A stretch of DNA of 64,000 bases from Holophagales bacterium (GCA_009845425.1 VXZQ01000011.1:1-64000); one strand, 5' to 3'. Positions 1-7,901 are shown, numbered from the stretch's first letter. Notes: generated from the sequence alone by a model not told the origin. Made by a program: numbers and translations.

Positions 1-144
1 GAGCACGACCACGACGACGAAGATCACGACGACGACGACCATGACGACGAGGACCACGACGACGAGGACCACGACGACGAGGACCACGACGACGAGGACC
101 ATGACGACGAGGACCATGACGACCACGACCACGACGAGCACGGC
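1..144 (+). repeat. In-frame 15-bp tandem repeat coding Asp-Asp-Glu-Asp-His
   Basis: A minisatellite-like tract whose unit is gacgacgaggaccac, with synonymous cat/cac variation. Several consecutive DDEDH units are read in frame in the receptor, giving a dense cluster of carboxylates and imidazoles expected to lie in an extracellular loop. The tract starts before the window. The same kind of tract is present twice in the paralogue (6010-6132 and 6268-6411), with different unit arrangements. Confidence 0.85.
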
Positions 145-1323
145 GAAGAAGAGGAGCTCCCGATCCGCGTCGACATGAGGCAGCGCCGCGTGGACCTCCG
201 GGCCGAAGCCCTGCCGATGGCGGGCGCCTTCCAGAAGATCGAGGTCCGGATGACGGGAACCGACTACGAGCACGTCGAGCTCGAAGGCCCCGACGTCGGC
301 ACGACGTTCTCCAACGACTACCTCGAGACACGGGTCGAGATGTTCCAGCGCGAGCGGGGCCGCAGTCGCGGCTCCGTCGGCCTCCAGTACTCGGACCGCG
401 ATCTCGCCGCCATCGGCGAGGAAGCCTTCGTTCCGCCGACCCAGTCCCAGGGATGGGCCCTCTTTACCTCGCAGGAGATCGAGGCGGGTCCCGTCCGCTG
501 GCAGTTCGGCGCTCGCTTCGAGCAGCTCGACCACAATCCGGTGAGTTCTCGGGACACCTCGCACGACGGCGTGTCCGCTTCAGCGGGCCTGGTCTGGGAC
601 GCCGGCTCCGACTGGACGCTAGGCGTTTCGGTCGCCCGCTCGGCCCGCCTGCCCGCGGCCGAGGAGCTCCATTCCGACGGCCTGCACGTCGCCACCCTGA
701 GCTACGAGGTCGGTGACCCGAACCTGGAGAACGAGGTCGGCACCGGGTTCGACGTGTCGCTGCGCAAGACGGAAGGGCTGCTGACCGGCGAACTGACGCT
801 CTTCAGCCAGAGCTTCAGCGACTTCATCTACCAGCGGTTCACCGGCGAAGAGGAGGACGGGTTCGCCGTTCTCCGCTACACCCAGGCCGACGCCTCCACC
901 GAAGGGGCCGAACTCCGGCTCCGGCTGGAGTTGCTCGACCGGAACGACCATCACCTGCACATCCAGGCGATAGCGGACACGGTCAACGCCGAGCTGGACG
1001 CGGGCGGCAACCTGCCACGGATTCCGCCGATGAGCTTCGGCGCCGGCCTCCACTACCACGGCCACCACTGGCGCGCCGCAGTGGAAGGTCGCTGGCTAGA
1101 CGACCAGAACGACGTCGCTGAACTGGAAACCCCAACCGAGGGCTACACGCTGGTCAACGCCCACGTCGGGCGGCGCTTCATCCTCGGCAACCAGATCCTC
1201 GACGTGCTGCTGCGGGGCCGCAACCTGACGGACGAGGAAGCGCGCGTGCACACGTCGTTCCTGAAGAACTTCAGGCCGCTGCCCGGCAGGGACGTCACCC
1301 TGTCGGCCCGGTTCTGGTTCTAG
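1..1323 (+). CDS. ZnuD-like TonB-dependent receptor, C-terminal part (5' end outside window)
   Basis: Outer-membrane receptor that would use TonB energy to import a metal or metal complex. The reading frame is open from base 1, so the signal peptide, plug and first barrel strands are missing. The visible part begins with about 48 residues that are almost only Asp, Glu and His, then runs through beta-barrel strands to a C-terminal SARFWF, with the terminal Phe usual for outer-membrane barrels. It is a close paralogue of the complete receptor at 5065-7581; the last ~45 residues differ at only a few positions. An ABC importer follows on the same strand, so the pair probably feeds it. Zinc is inferred from the ZnuD-type plug of the paralogue and the His/Asp-rich loop; nickel, cobalt or a metallophore is also possible. 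TonB-receptor assignment is firm, substrate is not. Confidence 0.88.
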   Translation, partial: EHDHDDEDHDDDDHDDEDHDDEDHDDEDHDDEDHDDEDHDDHDHDEHGEEEELPIRVDMRQRRVDLRAEALPMAGAFQKIEVRMTGTDYEHVELEGPDVGTTFSNDYLETRVEMFQRERGRSRGSVGLQYSDRDLAAIGEEAFVPPTQSQGWALFTSQEIEAGPVRWQFGARFEQLDHNPVSSRDTSHDGVSASAGLVWDAGSDWTLGVSVARSARLPAAEELHSDGLHVATLSYEVGDPNLENEVGTGFDVSLRKTEGLLTGELTLFSQSFSDFIYQRFTGEEEDGFAVLRYTQADASTEGAELRLRLELLDRNDHHLHIQAIADTVNAELDAGGNLPRIPPMSFGAGLHYHGHHWRAAVEGRWLDDQNDVAELETPTEGYTLVNAHVGRRFILGNQILDVLLRGRNLTDEEARVHTSFLKNFRPLPGRDVTLSARFWF

Positions 1324-1356
1324 GAGCCTGCGCCGCGGAACGCAGCGAAGCAAGTG

Positions 1357-1390
1357 CCATCCCTGCACCCGATGACGGGTGCAGGGATGG
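1357..1390 (+). terminator. Perfect 14-bp hairpin between receptor and ABC importer genes
   Basis: The arm ccatccctgcaccc (1357-1370) is exactly complementary to gggtgcagggatgg (1377-1390), with a six-base loop gatgac. It begins 34 bp after the receptor stop codon. No T-run follows on either strand, so it may be a weak or factor-assisted terminator, an mRNA-stabilising stem or an attenuator that sets importer expression below receptor expression. The hairpin itself is certain; its function is inferred. Confidence 0.55.
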
Positions 1391-1439
1391 GTCGCGGTTA
1401 GCGCGGAACGCGCCAACCGGGATCGGGGCGCCGTCTTTT

Positions 1440-2630
1440 CTGACGGCACTCGGCTGGTGCGTCTGTCTGGCCGCCTGCGGGCCCGGCCCGTCCCACGATC
1501 CGGGACCCGTCGAAGGCAAGGCGCTGGAGATGCCCTACACGGGGATCTTCAGCGTCGTCGAACGGGACGGCTATCGCGTTGTCGACATCGAGGCATCCAT
1601 CGTCACCTGGGGCGGAACGGCGGGCGGGCCACCGCAGCGAGCCCGCCTCGTACTGGTCCCGCGGGACATTGCGCCGCCAGCCCTGTCGGGAGAGCTGACG
1701 GGCGCCTCGTTGATCCGAACGCCCGTCGAGCGGATCGCCGTCAACGATCAACCTCATGAGGCCATGCTGCGCGCACTCGGAGTCGAGGACCGGATCGTCG
1801 CCGTCGGCGGGCATACCAGCTACGACGATGGCCTGCGCCGCAAGGCCCGATCGGGTGAGATCCAGCAGATCGGCTATGGCTGGCACATGCCGCCCACGCT
1901 CGACGCGCTGGTGGCGGTGCGGCCGGACGTGCTGATCGCGCGCATGGCCGATCTCACGCACACCCGGCACCTGGAGCGCGTCGAGTCGCTTGGCATTCCG
2001 GTCGTGCCGACGTTCGTCGATGCGGAGCCGCACTACATGGGACGCGTCGAGTGGGTCCGTCTGATGGGTCTGCTGACCGGCAAGGAGGCGGAAGCCGATG
2101 TCTTCGTCCGGATGGTCGCAAAGGAGGTCGACCGTCTGAAGTCCCTCGCCGACGGGCAGCCACGGCGGTCGGTGCTCTGGGCCTGGTACCGGAGCGCGGG
2201 CAATCGCTGGGCCGTCACGCAGCGGAACTCCGACGCAGCGCTCATTCGCGACGCCAACGCGGAGCTTGTCCTCGGCGCCGAGGACGATCCGGAACTCGAC
2301 ACCTTTTCCGATCTCTCAACCGAACGGCTCCTGCGGGACGCCACGGACGCCGATTGCTGGATGATCCGCGATCCGCTGTCCTCAGTGTTCGACGATCGGG
2401 CCGTGCTCTCGCGCTTCAAGGCGTATCGGGAAGGCTGCGTGTTCTGGGAGCCGGGCAAACGCCATCCGACCGCGGATTCGTGGGAGGTGTGGGAGATGGG
2501 GGACATCCGGCCGGACTGGCGCCTGGCGGACATCGTCAAGATGTTGCACCCTGAACTGCGGGACGGCGATTGGCGTTACCTCGCCCCGGAGACGTGGGAG
2601 GCAGGCCATGGCGGCGCGAGTCAGCACTAG
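1440..2630 (+). CDS. ABC transporter substrate-binding lipoprotein (BtuF/FepB-like)
   Basis: Extracytoplasmic binding protein expected to hand a metal, metallophore or corrinoid to the FecCD-type permease encoded next. The body resembles periplasmic-binding family 2: 'GVEDRIVAVGG' followed by 'ALVAVRPDVLIA' and 'LGIPVVPTF' are typical lobe-1 elements. The first ATG in frame is at 1530, but the codons just upstream read L-T-A-L-G-W-C-V-C-L-A-A-C-G, a convincing lipoprotein signal with lipobox LAAC, so translation must begin earlier. No ATG, GTG or TTG exists in frame back to the receptor stop; the CTG at 1440 is used here as a placeholder, and a sequence error or unusual start is possible. The gene overlaps the permease start by 23 bp. 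Family call good, start codon uncertain. Confidence 0.75.
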   Translation: MTALGWCVCLAACGPGPSHDPGPVEGKALEMPYTGIFSVVERDGYRVVDIEASIVTWGGTAGGPPQRARLVLVPRDIAPPALSGELTGASLIRTPVERIAVNDQPHEAMLRALGVEDRIVAVGGHTSYDDGLRRKARSGEIQQIGYGWHMPPTLDALVAVRPDVLIARMADLTHTRHLERVESLGIPVVPTFVDAEPHYMGRVEWVRLMGLLTGKEAEADVFVRMVAKEVDRLKSLADGQPRRSVLWAWYRSAGNRWAVTQRNSDAALIRDANAELVLGAEDDPELDTFSDLSTERLLRDATDADCWMIRDPLSSVFDDRAVLSRFKAYREGCVFWEPGKRHPTADSWEVWEMGDIRPDWRLADIVKMLHPELRDGDWRYLAPETWEAGHGGASQH

Positions 2631-3639
2631 CGGCGCCGCGCTCCTCGCGTCGCTCGGCGCCCTCTCGCTGCTGACGCTGACCTACGGGCAGATCGCGTTG
2701 CCGCTGGCCGACACCGTCGGCGCGTTGACCGGGACGCAGTCGAGCGATCTGGCCCGCCAGATCGTCCTGGAGATCCGCCTCCCACGGGTAGCCGCCGCGA
2801 TCATCGCCGGCGCCGCGCTCGGCATGGCCGGAGTACTCATGCAGGCGCTCTTCCGCAACCCCGTCGCCGACGCTTGGTCCCTCGGCCTGCTGGCGGGAGG
2901 CCAGCTCGGAGTCGCACTCACGGTGACCGCGGCGGCCTTCGCGGGTCCCGCGGCAGTGTCCTTCCTGACCTTCTTCGAAGGACCCAGCATCACGCTCGCG
3001 GCCGCCGCGGGCGTCGCGATCGCGGCGCTCGCCATGCTTGCGCTCGGCCGCCGCGTCGGCGCCATCACGCTGCTCGTCATCGGCCTGATGCTCGGGTTCA
3101 CCTCACAGGGCCTCACGAGCGTGCTTCTTCATTTCGCCGCTCGCGCCGGCGGCCGGGTCTATGGCGGATGGCGCGATGCGAGCTTCGCCGGTGTCGCCCC
3201 TTCGGCGCTGGCGTGGCTCTCGCTACCAATCCTCATCGGCGCCTGCGTAGCCGTCGCGACGGCCAAGCCCCTCAGTTCGCTGCTTCTCGGCGAGACCTAC
3301 GCGCGCAGCCTCGGCGTCAAGGTAACGTCACTCCGATACGCCGTCCTCGCGGCTACCGTGCTCCTGGTGGCGCCGGTCGTGGCCTTCTGCGGTCCGGTCA
3401 GCTTCGTCGGCCTCATCGCACCGCACTTCGCACGCGCACTGGCCGGGACGGCGCGAATCCTCCCGCTCCTGCCGCTTGCCGCACTCGGCGGTGCGCTGCT
3501 TGCCCTTGCCGGCGACGCCATCGTTCATGCGCCGTGGGAACAGCACTTCCTGCACCTGAACGCGATCCTCGCGATCGTCGGCGCTCCGGTCGTGATCCTC
3601 ATCCTGATCTTCTCGCCGGCGGTGAGGCAGTGGCGCTGA
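2608..3639 (+). CDS. FecCD-family ABC transporter permease
   Basis: Inner-membrane permease of the Fe-siderophore/haem/B12/metal importer family, 343 aa, the usual length, with about ten hydrophobic segments. Family landmarks include 'EIRLPRVAAAIIAGAALGMAGVLMQALFRNP' split over residues ~53-85 (the LPR..A...GA.L...G...Q...RNPLA signature) and 'GPVSFVGLIAPHFAR' near residue 265, the ATPase-coupling region. It overlaps the binding-protein gene upstream by 23 bp and the ATPase start downstream by one base (TGATG), so the three cistrons are translationally coupled. Flanking ZnuD-like receptors imply metal uptake; the permease sequence alone cannot define the substrate. Confidence 0.92.
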   Translation: MAARVSTSGAALLASLGALSLLTLTYGQIALPLADTVGALTGTQSSDLARQIVLEIRLPRVAAAIIAGAALGMAGVLMQALFRNPVADAWSLGLLAGGQLGVALTVTAAAFAGPAAVSFLTFFEGPSITLAAAAGVAIAALAMLALGRRVGAITLLVIGLMLGFTSQGLTSVLLHFAARAGGRVYGGWRDASFAGVAPSALAWLSLPILIGACVAVATAKPLSSLLLGETYARSLGVKVTSLRYAVLAATVLLVAPVVAFCGPVSFVGLIAPHFARALAGTARILPLLPLAALGGALLALAGDAIVHAPWEQHFLHLNAILAIVGAPVVILILIFSPAVRQWR

Positions 3640-4415
3640 TGCTGGACCTGCGATCCCTCGCCGTGGGCTATCGCAACACGCGGGGCACCGTCCTGTCCGG
3701 CATCGACCTGGCGGCCGAGCCCGGCGACTTCATCTGCATCCTCGGCCGCAACGGGTCCGGGAAGTCGACGCTCATGCGCACGATCGCGGGGCTGCAGACG
3801 TCGCTCGACGGCGTCGTGTTGCTCGACGGCGAAGGCGTCGCGTCCATGCGTCCGGCGACGCGTGCACGCCGGATCGCCGTTGTCCTGACCGAGAGACAGT
3901 TCAATCCGGGCCTTCGCGTCGAGGACGTCATCGCGCTCGCCCGGCAGCCCTTCACCAGCTGGCGGGGCGGGCTGACGGACGACGACCGGGCGGCAATCGC
4001 CGACGCTGTCGCTGTAACCGGGGTCGAGCCGTTCCTGCGCCGGTTCTTCACCGATGTCAGCGACGGCGAGCGCCAGCGCGTGATGATCGCGCGAGCGGTC
4101 GCACAAACTCCACGCCTCCTGGTCCTCGACGAGATCACCGCCTTCCTCGACCTTCCAAGCCGGATGGAGATCATGGCCCTCCTGCGTTCCCAGGCGAAGC
4201 AGAAAGGACAGGTCGTCCTGCTCTCGAGCCACGACCTCGACCTGTCGCTTCAGCTCGCCGACAGCGTCTGGCTGCTCGACGGCGATGGCGGCTTTTCGGT
4301 CGGCACGCCGGAGGCGCTGAGCGAGAGCGGCTCGATCGGCCGTGCCTTCGACACGGAGGCGATCCGGTTCTCTCCCTCCCAGGGGCGGTTCGAGATCACA
4401 AGGTCTGTACCGTGA
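3639..4415 (+). CDS. ABC transporter ATP-binding protein of metal/siderophore importer
   Basis: Cytoplasmic ATPase, about 258 aa, energising the preceding FecCD permease. It shows Walker A GRNGSGKST, a signature region reading VSDGERQR instead of LSGGQ (common in FecE/FhuC-type subunits), Walker B LLVLDEITAFLD and the H-loop SSHDLDLS. The ATG at 3639 overlaps the permease stop; a GTG at 3630 is a possible alternative. It is the last gene of the binding protein-permease-ATPase operon, and a small His/Cys-rich protein gene starts only five bases after its stop, probably in the same transcript. Confidence 0.93.
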   Translation: MLDLRSLAVGYRNTRGTVLSGIDLAAEPGDFICILGRNGSGKSTLMRTIAGLQTSLDGVVLLDGEGVASMRPATRARRIAVVLTERQFNPGLRVEDVIALARQPFTSWRGGLTDDDRAAIADAVAVTGVEPFLRRFFTDVSDGERQRVMIARAVAQTPRLLVLDEITAFLDLPSRMEIMALLRSQAKQKGQVVLLSSHDLDLSLQLADSVWLLDGDGGFSVGTPEALSESGSIGRAFDTEAIRFSPSQGRFEITRSVP

Positions 4416-4419
4416 ATCC

Positions 4420-4824
4420 ATGATAGAAGGCCCCTCCGTGCCGCACCGATCCCACTCGCCACTCGTCATCGTCAACGCCCTCGCGCTGACGATCGCCACG
4501 CTCGTCACGGGCGCCTGGGACGCGGGCTGCCACGACCACGACGCGCCGACGCCGAGCAACAACTGCGACGCCTGGTGTCCGACCGACCGCGAAGCCGAGG
4601 CCACCGCGGCCACGAACCACGCCAGCCTCGGCAACGCCTCGGCACCGCACGAGCACTCCTGCGTCGCGTGCCGAATCGGATCCTCGAAGTCGGCCGAGAT
4701 CGGCCGGAACTCCGTCTCCAGGCCGCTCGACCCCGCTTCGGCCGCGGCCCGGCCCGACAACGACGGCAGCGCCAGCCGTGGCGCGCCCAGGCAGCAGGCC
4801 GCTCGCGGTCCGCCATCAGCCTGA
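4420..4824 (+). CDS. Small exported or membrane-anchored His/Cys-rich protein
   Basis: A 134-aa protein with no family I can name confidently. Residues ~15-32 form one hydrophobic segment that can act as a signal peptide or anchor. After it come clustered metal-binding residues: C37-H38-D39-H40, C49, C53, H67, then H77-x-H79-x-C81-x-x-C84; the C-terminal 45 residues are Ala/Arg/Pro-rich and look disordered. It follows the ABC ATPase by five bases and precedes the second receptor, so a role as periplasmic metal trap, chaperone or sensor in this uptake locus is likely by context. The pattern recalls small DUF2946-like proteins found near metal transporters, but that is only a resemblance. The short spacing and metal-ligand clustering argue that the gene is real. 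Confidence 0.6.
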   Translation: MIEGPSVPHRSHSPLVIVNALALTIATLVTGAWDAGCHDHDAPTPSNNCDAWCPTDREAEATAATNHASLGNASAPHEHSCVACRIGSSKSAEIGRNSVSRPLDPASAAARPDNDGSASRGAPRQQAARGPPSA

Positions 4825-4933
4825 GTCGACACCAGCTCCGACCCGCGCGGTAACGCGCAGCGTCAGAGCCTCCGGAAAAGCAAACCAGGCGTCACCCGTC
4901 CCGCTTCGGGGCGGTAGCGACGACGCCACCGGC

Positions 4934-4951
4934 GGTCAGCCGTAGCTGACC
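4934..4951 (+). promoter_or_regulatory. Short hairpin in the leader of the second receptor gene
   Basis: The 240-bp gap between the small His/Cys protein and the receptor holds a 7-bp stem, ggtcagc (4934-4940) with gctgacc (4945-4951), closed by a cgta loop. No convincing Zur-type AT-rich palindrome, sigma-70 promoter or cobalamin-riboswitch core was seen in the gap. The gap size allows an own promoter for the receptor. Confidence 0.3.
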
Positions 4952-5064
4952 CCAACGGAGTCGCGGCATCGCGCAACCGACAAGTTCGGTGCGTTGCCAT
5001 CGCTGCGAGTCCGCAGCCAGCGCCACACTTCGACTCAGACTGAACCACGCAGGAACTCAACACC

Positions 5065-7581
5065 ATGCTCGCTACCTACACGACGTTCTCGAACTCCAAT
5101 CCGCGGCGCCGGCCCCGCTGGCGCCAGGCGGCGACGGCCGCCACTCTCTGCGCCCTTGCGCTCGTTCTGAATTCGCCAACAGCCAACGGTCAGGCGACGG
5201 GTTCCATCGCCGGAACGGTCAGCAGCCCCGGTGAGGCCGGCATCTCGCTCGCCGTCGCCCGACTCGATGAACTGTCCCTCAGCACCTCGGTGGCCGCGGA
5301 CGGGACGTTTCGTTTCGACGCCGTGCCTCCCGGCACGTATCTCCTGGTCGTCGACATCCCGTCGGTCGGCCTGACCAGCGAGCCGGTCACCGTCTCGGCC
5401 GGCCGCGCGACGACCGTCGAGCTGGAGTACGACCACTTCACCCACTTCGACGAGATTGTCGTCACCGCCTCCGGCGGTCTCCGGAACGAGTCCGAGTTGC
5501 CGAACGCAATCTCCGTGTTGGGCGGCGCCGACCTGCAATTGCGCATGGGGGCGACGCTGGGCGAAGCCCTGGCGGGAGAACCGGGCCTCTCCTCGACCGC
5601 CTTCGTGCCGGGAGCGGCGCGACCGATCATCCGCGGGCTGTCGAGCGCCCGTGTTCGGGTGCTCAACGGCGGCATGGGAACCGGTGACGTTTCCGTGGAG
5701 AGCGCCGATCACGCGGTCACGTCCGACCCGCTGCTGGCCGAGCAGATCGAAGTGCTGAGAGGTCCGGCCACGCTCCGCTACGGCTCGGGCGCCATCGGTG
5801 GCGCCGTGAACGTCGTCGACGGTCGCATTCCAGCCAACCGGGCGGCGAAGACGCTTGGCGGCAGGATCGACCTGGTCGGGGGTTCGGTGGCCGGCGAGAG
5901 AACGGGCGCGCTCCGGCTCAACGGCGGCGGCGGCGAGTGGGCGTGGCACCTCGGGGCCGTCAGCCGGCAGACCGATCCGTACGAGATCCCGGGCTACGCC
6001 CGCCTCGAGGAAGAACACGACGACCATGACGACGAGGACCATGACGACCACGAGGACGAAGACCACGACGATCACGACGACGAGGATCACGACGATCACG
6101 ACGACCACGAAGAGCACGAGGAAGAGGACAGCTTCGGCATCGTCCCGAACACGGACCTCATGACCGAGAGCGGCCGCTTCGGCTTCACCCGCTTCTTCGG
6201 CGACCGCGGTTTCCTGGGCGTCTCATTCAGTGGCTTCCGCACGGACTACGGCATTCCTCCGGGCGCTCACAGCCATGCTCACCATGACCACGGCGACCAT
6301 GACGACCACGACGACCATGGCCACGAGGACGAAGACCACGACGATCACGGCCACGAAGACGAGGACCATGACGACCATGACGACCACGGCGAGGAAGAAG
6401 AGCACCAAGACGGCGACATTCGCCTGGACATGAAGCAGCAGCGCGTCGACCTCCGATCCAGCGTCTACCTGTCCGGGCCCGCCTTCGAGAGGCTCGAAGT
6501 GCAGATCTCGGGAACGGACTACGAACACGTCGAGTTCGAAAGCGGCCAGACCGGCGTCCAGTACACGAACGACCTCCTGGAGACGCGGGTCGAGTTGTTC
6601 CGGCGCGAGGAGGGCGGAAGCCGGGGCAGCTTCGGGTTCCAGCATGTGAACCGCGAACTCGCCGCGGTCGGCGCCGAGGCCTTCATTCCCCCGACCCAAT
6701 CGAACACCTGGGCCGTCTTCACCTCCCAGGAGATCGAAAGGGGCTCGGTTCGCTGGCAGTTCGGCGCCCGCGTCGAGCAGGCCGAGCACATTCCGATCAA
6801 CGAACCCGAGTGGGCCGACGACGAGGGCGTTTCCGCGTCAGCCGGCTTGGTCTGGACGGCCAGCGAGGCGTGGAACCTCGGTCTGTCCGCCACCCGCTCC
6901 GTTCGTCTCCCCAGCCCGGGAGAGCTGTTCTCGTACGGCGCCCACATACCCACCCGGACCTTCGACATCGGCGATCCCGATCTGGACCAGGAAGTCGGCG
7001 CCGGTCTCGACCTGACGCTGCGCAAGGAGGAAGGAGCCATCCAGGGCAAGCTGACGCTGTTCCGGCAGGACTTCCAGGACTTCATCTACCACGCGTTCAC
7101 CGGCACGGAGCTCGCGGGCTTCCCGGTCACCATCTACAGTCAGGCCGACGCGACGATGAGCGGCGCCGAGCTCCACGCGCGGATCGAACTGGCGGACTGG
7201 AACGGGCATGACCTGCACATGGAGATTCTGGGCGACACGGTCGACGCCGAGTTCGACGAAGGCGGCAACCTGCCGAGGATTCCGCCCCTGAGCCTGGGCG
7301 CCGGCCTCCACTACCACGGCCACGACTGGCGGGCAGCGGTCGAATGGCGGTGGGTCGACGACCAGAACGATGTCGCGGAGCAGGAGACGCCGACCGACGG
7401 CTACACGATGCTGAACGCCCACGTCGGCCGGCGTTTCACGCTGGGAAACCAGATCTTCGACGTGCTGCTACGGGGGCGGAACCTGACCGACGAGGAAGCC
7501 CGGGTGCACACGTCCCTCCTGAAGACGTTCGCGCCCCTGCCGGGGAGGGACGTTACGCTGTCGGCGCGATTCTGGTTCTGA
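5065..7581 (+). CDS. ZnuD-like TonB-dependent outer-membrane receptor
   Basis: Complete 838-aa receptor. A signal peptide (residues ~1-43) is followed by a carboxypeptidase-regulatory-like beta domain (~45-125), a TonB box (DEIVVTAS, ~130), a plug and a 22-strand-type barrel ending in FWF. The plug reads close to the zinc receptor ZnuD: 'RPIIRGLSSARVRVL', 'ESADHAVTSDPLLAEQIEVL' and 'GPATLRYGSGAIGGAVNV'. Two His/Asp/Glu-rich insertions (~316-356 and ~402-449) match the metal-binding loops known in ZnuD relatives but are longer and repeat-like. It lies 3' of the ABC importer and is paralogous to the receptor cut by the left edge. Role inferred: zinc or similar divalent metal capture at the cell surface. 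Receptor call very firm; metal identity inferred. Confidence 0.93.
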   Translation: MLATYTTFSNSNPRRRPRWRQAATAATLCALALVLNSPTANGQATGSIAGTVSSPGEAGISLAVARLDELSLSTSVAADGTFRFDAVPPGTYLLVVDIPSVGLTSEPVTVSAGRATTVELEYDHFTHFDEIVVTASGGLRNESELPNAISVLGGADLQLRMGATLGEALAGEPGLSSTAFVPGAARPIIRGLSSARVRVLNGGMGTGDVSVESADHAVTSDPLLAEQIEVLRGPATLRYGSGAIGGAVNVVDGRIPANRAAKTLGGRIDLVGGSVAGERTGALRLNGGGGEWAWHLGAVSRQTDPYEIPGYARLEEEHDDHDDEDHDDHEDEDHDDHDDEDHDDHDDHEEHEEEDSFGIVPNTDLMTESGRFGFTRFFGDRGFLGVSFSGFRTDYGIPPGAHSHAHHDHGDHDDHDDHGHEDEDHDDHGHEDEDHDDHDDHGEEEEHQDGDIRLDMKQQRVDLRSSVYLSGPAFERLEVQISGTDYEHVEFESGQTGVQYTNDLLETRVELFRREEGGSRGSFGFQHVNRELAAVGAEAFIPPTQSNTWAVFTSQEIERGSVRWQFGARVEQAEHIPINEPEWADDEGVSASAGLVWTASEAWNLGLSATRSVRLPSPGELFSYGAHIPTRTFDIGDPDLDQEVGAGLDLTLRKEEGAIQGKLTLFRQDFQDFIYHAFTGTELAGFPVTIYSQADATMSGAELHARIELADWNGHDLHMEILGDTVDAEFDEGGNLPRIPPLSLGAGLHYHGHDWRAAVEWRWVDDQNDVAEQETPTDGYTMLNAHVGRRFTLGNQIFDVLLRGRNLTDEEARVHTSLLKTFAPLPGRDVTLSARFWF
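6010..6132 (+). repeat. First His/Asp/Glu-coding repeat tract of the second receptor
   Basis: About 41 codons made almost only of gac, gat, cac, cat, gaa and gag, arranged as imperfect D-D-H-D-D-E-D-H units. It corresponds to an extracellular-loop insertion after an early barrel strand. The antisense strand of the tract encodes a Val-rich open frame that is an artefact. Confidence 0.8.
6268..6411 (+). repeat. Second His/Asp/Glu-coding repeat tract of the second receptor
   Basis: About 48 codons with repeated H-D-D-H and G-H-E-D-E-D-H units, separated from the first tract by about 45 barrel residues. Interspersed Gly codons distinguish it from the first tract. It corresponds in position to the tract at the left edge of the window in the partial paralogue. 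Confidence 0.8.
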
Positions 7582-7637
7582 TCGGTATACTCCGCGGCTC
7601 GACAGCGGTAGGCACCGCAGCCACGGCCCGAATCCGC

Positions 7638-7714
7638 GTCCCCATCGTCTAGCCAGGTCAGGACTCCAGCCTTTCAAGCTGGCAACACGGGTTCGAATCC
7701 CGTTGGGGACACCA
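7638..7714 (+). tRNA. tRNA-Glu (anticodon TTC), CCA encoded
   Basis: A full cloverleaf can be drawn: acceptor gtcccca/tggggac, anticodon stem ccagc/gctgg with loop ctttcaa placing TTC at 7673-7675, and T-arm acggg-ttcgaat-cccgt. Discriminator A and CCA follow at 7711-7714. A TATACT hexamer at 7586-7591 is a candidate -10 box about 45 bp upstream. The first bases after the CCA form a small GC hairpin (cgcgcc-gaa-ggcgcg, 7716-7730). Confidence 0.95.
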
Positions 7715-7862
7715 TCGCGCCGAAGGCGCGAGGGCGGCCCCAGCGGGATTCGGTCGTCGCTCCTCGCCTACGGCTCGGCGCTCTGGATCCAAATCCCGTT
7801 GGGGACGAAGCCCCGCCGCATGGCGCGAGGGCGGCCCCGGCGGGATCTCGGTCGGCGCTAAG
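7696..7862 (+). repeat. Tandem partial duplication of the tRNA-Glu 3' end and flank
   Basis: The last 15 bases of the tRNA body (aatcccgttggggac, 7696-7710) recur exactly at 7792-7806. Downstream, ggcgcgagggcggcccc at 7725-7741 recurs at 7822-7838, followed in both copies by an almost identical cgggat-cggtcg stretch. The offset is 96-97 bp throughout, so this is one duplicated unit. Repeated tRNA 3' ends are classical integration (att) scars, but no integrase is in the window. Confidence 0.7.
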
Positions 7863-7901
7863 CTGCGCGTTTGATCGATCCTCTAAGTGAAGGAGTTGCC
7901 G

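Noticed and set aside
3630..3638. GTG start three codons upstream of the chosen ATPase start
   Set aside because: Possible, but the ATG at 3639 that overlaps the permease stop is the more usual arrangement; both give the same protein apart from three residues.
4825..5064. Cobalamin riboswitch before the second receptor
   Set aside because: The conserved core elements of the B12 riboswitch were not found; only a short unrelated hairpin is present.
5035..6117. Long Val-rich open frame on the minus strand opposite the first receptor
   Set aside because: It is the antisense reading of the gac/cac/gag repeat tract; its composition is explained fully by the repeat and the true gene on the plus strand has clear domains.
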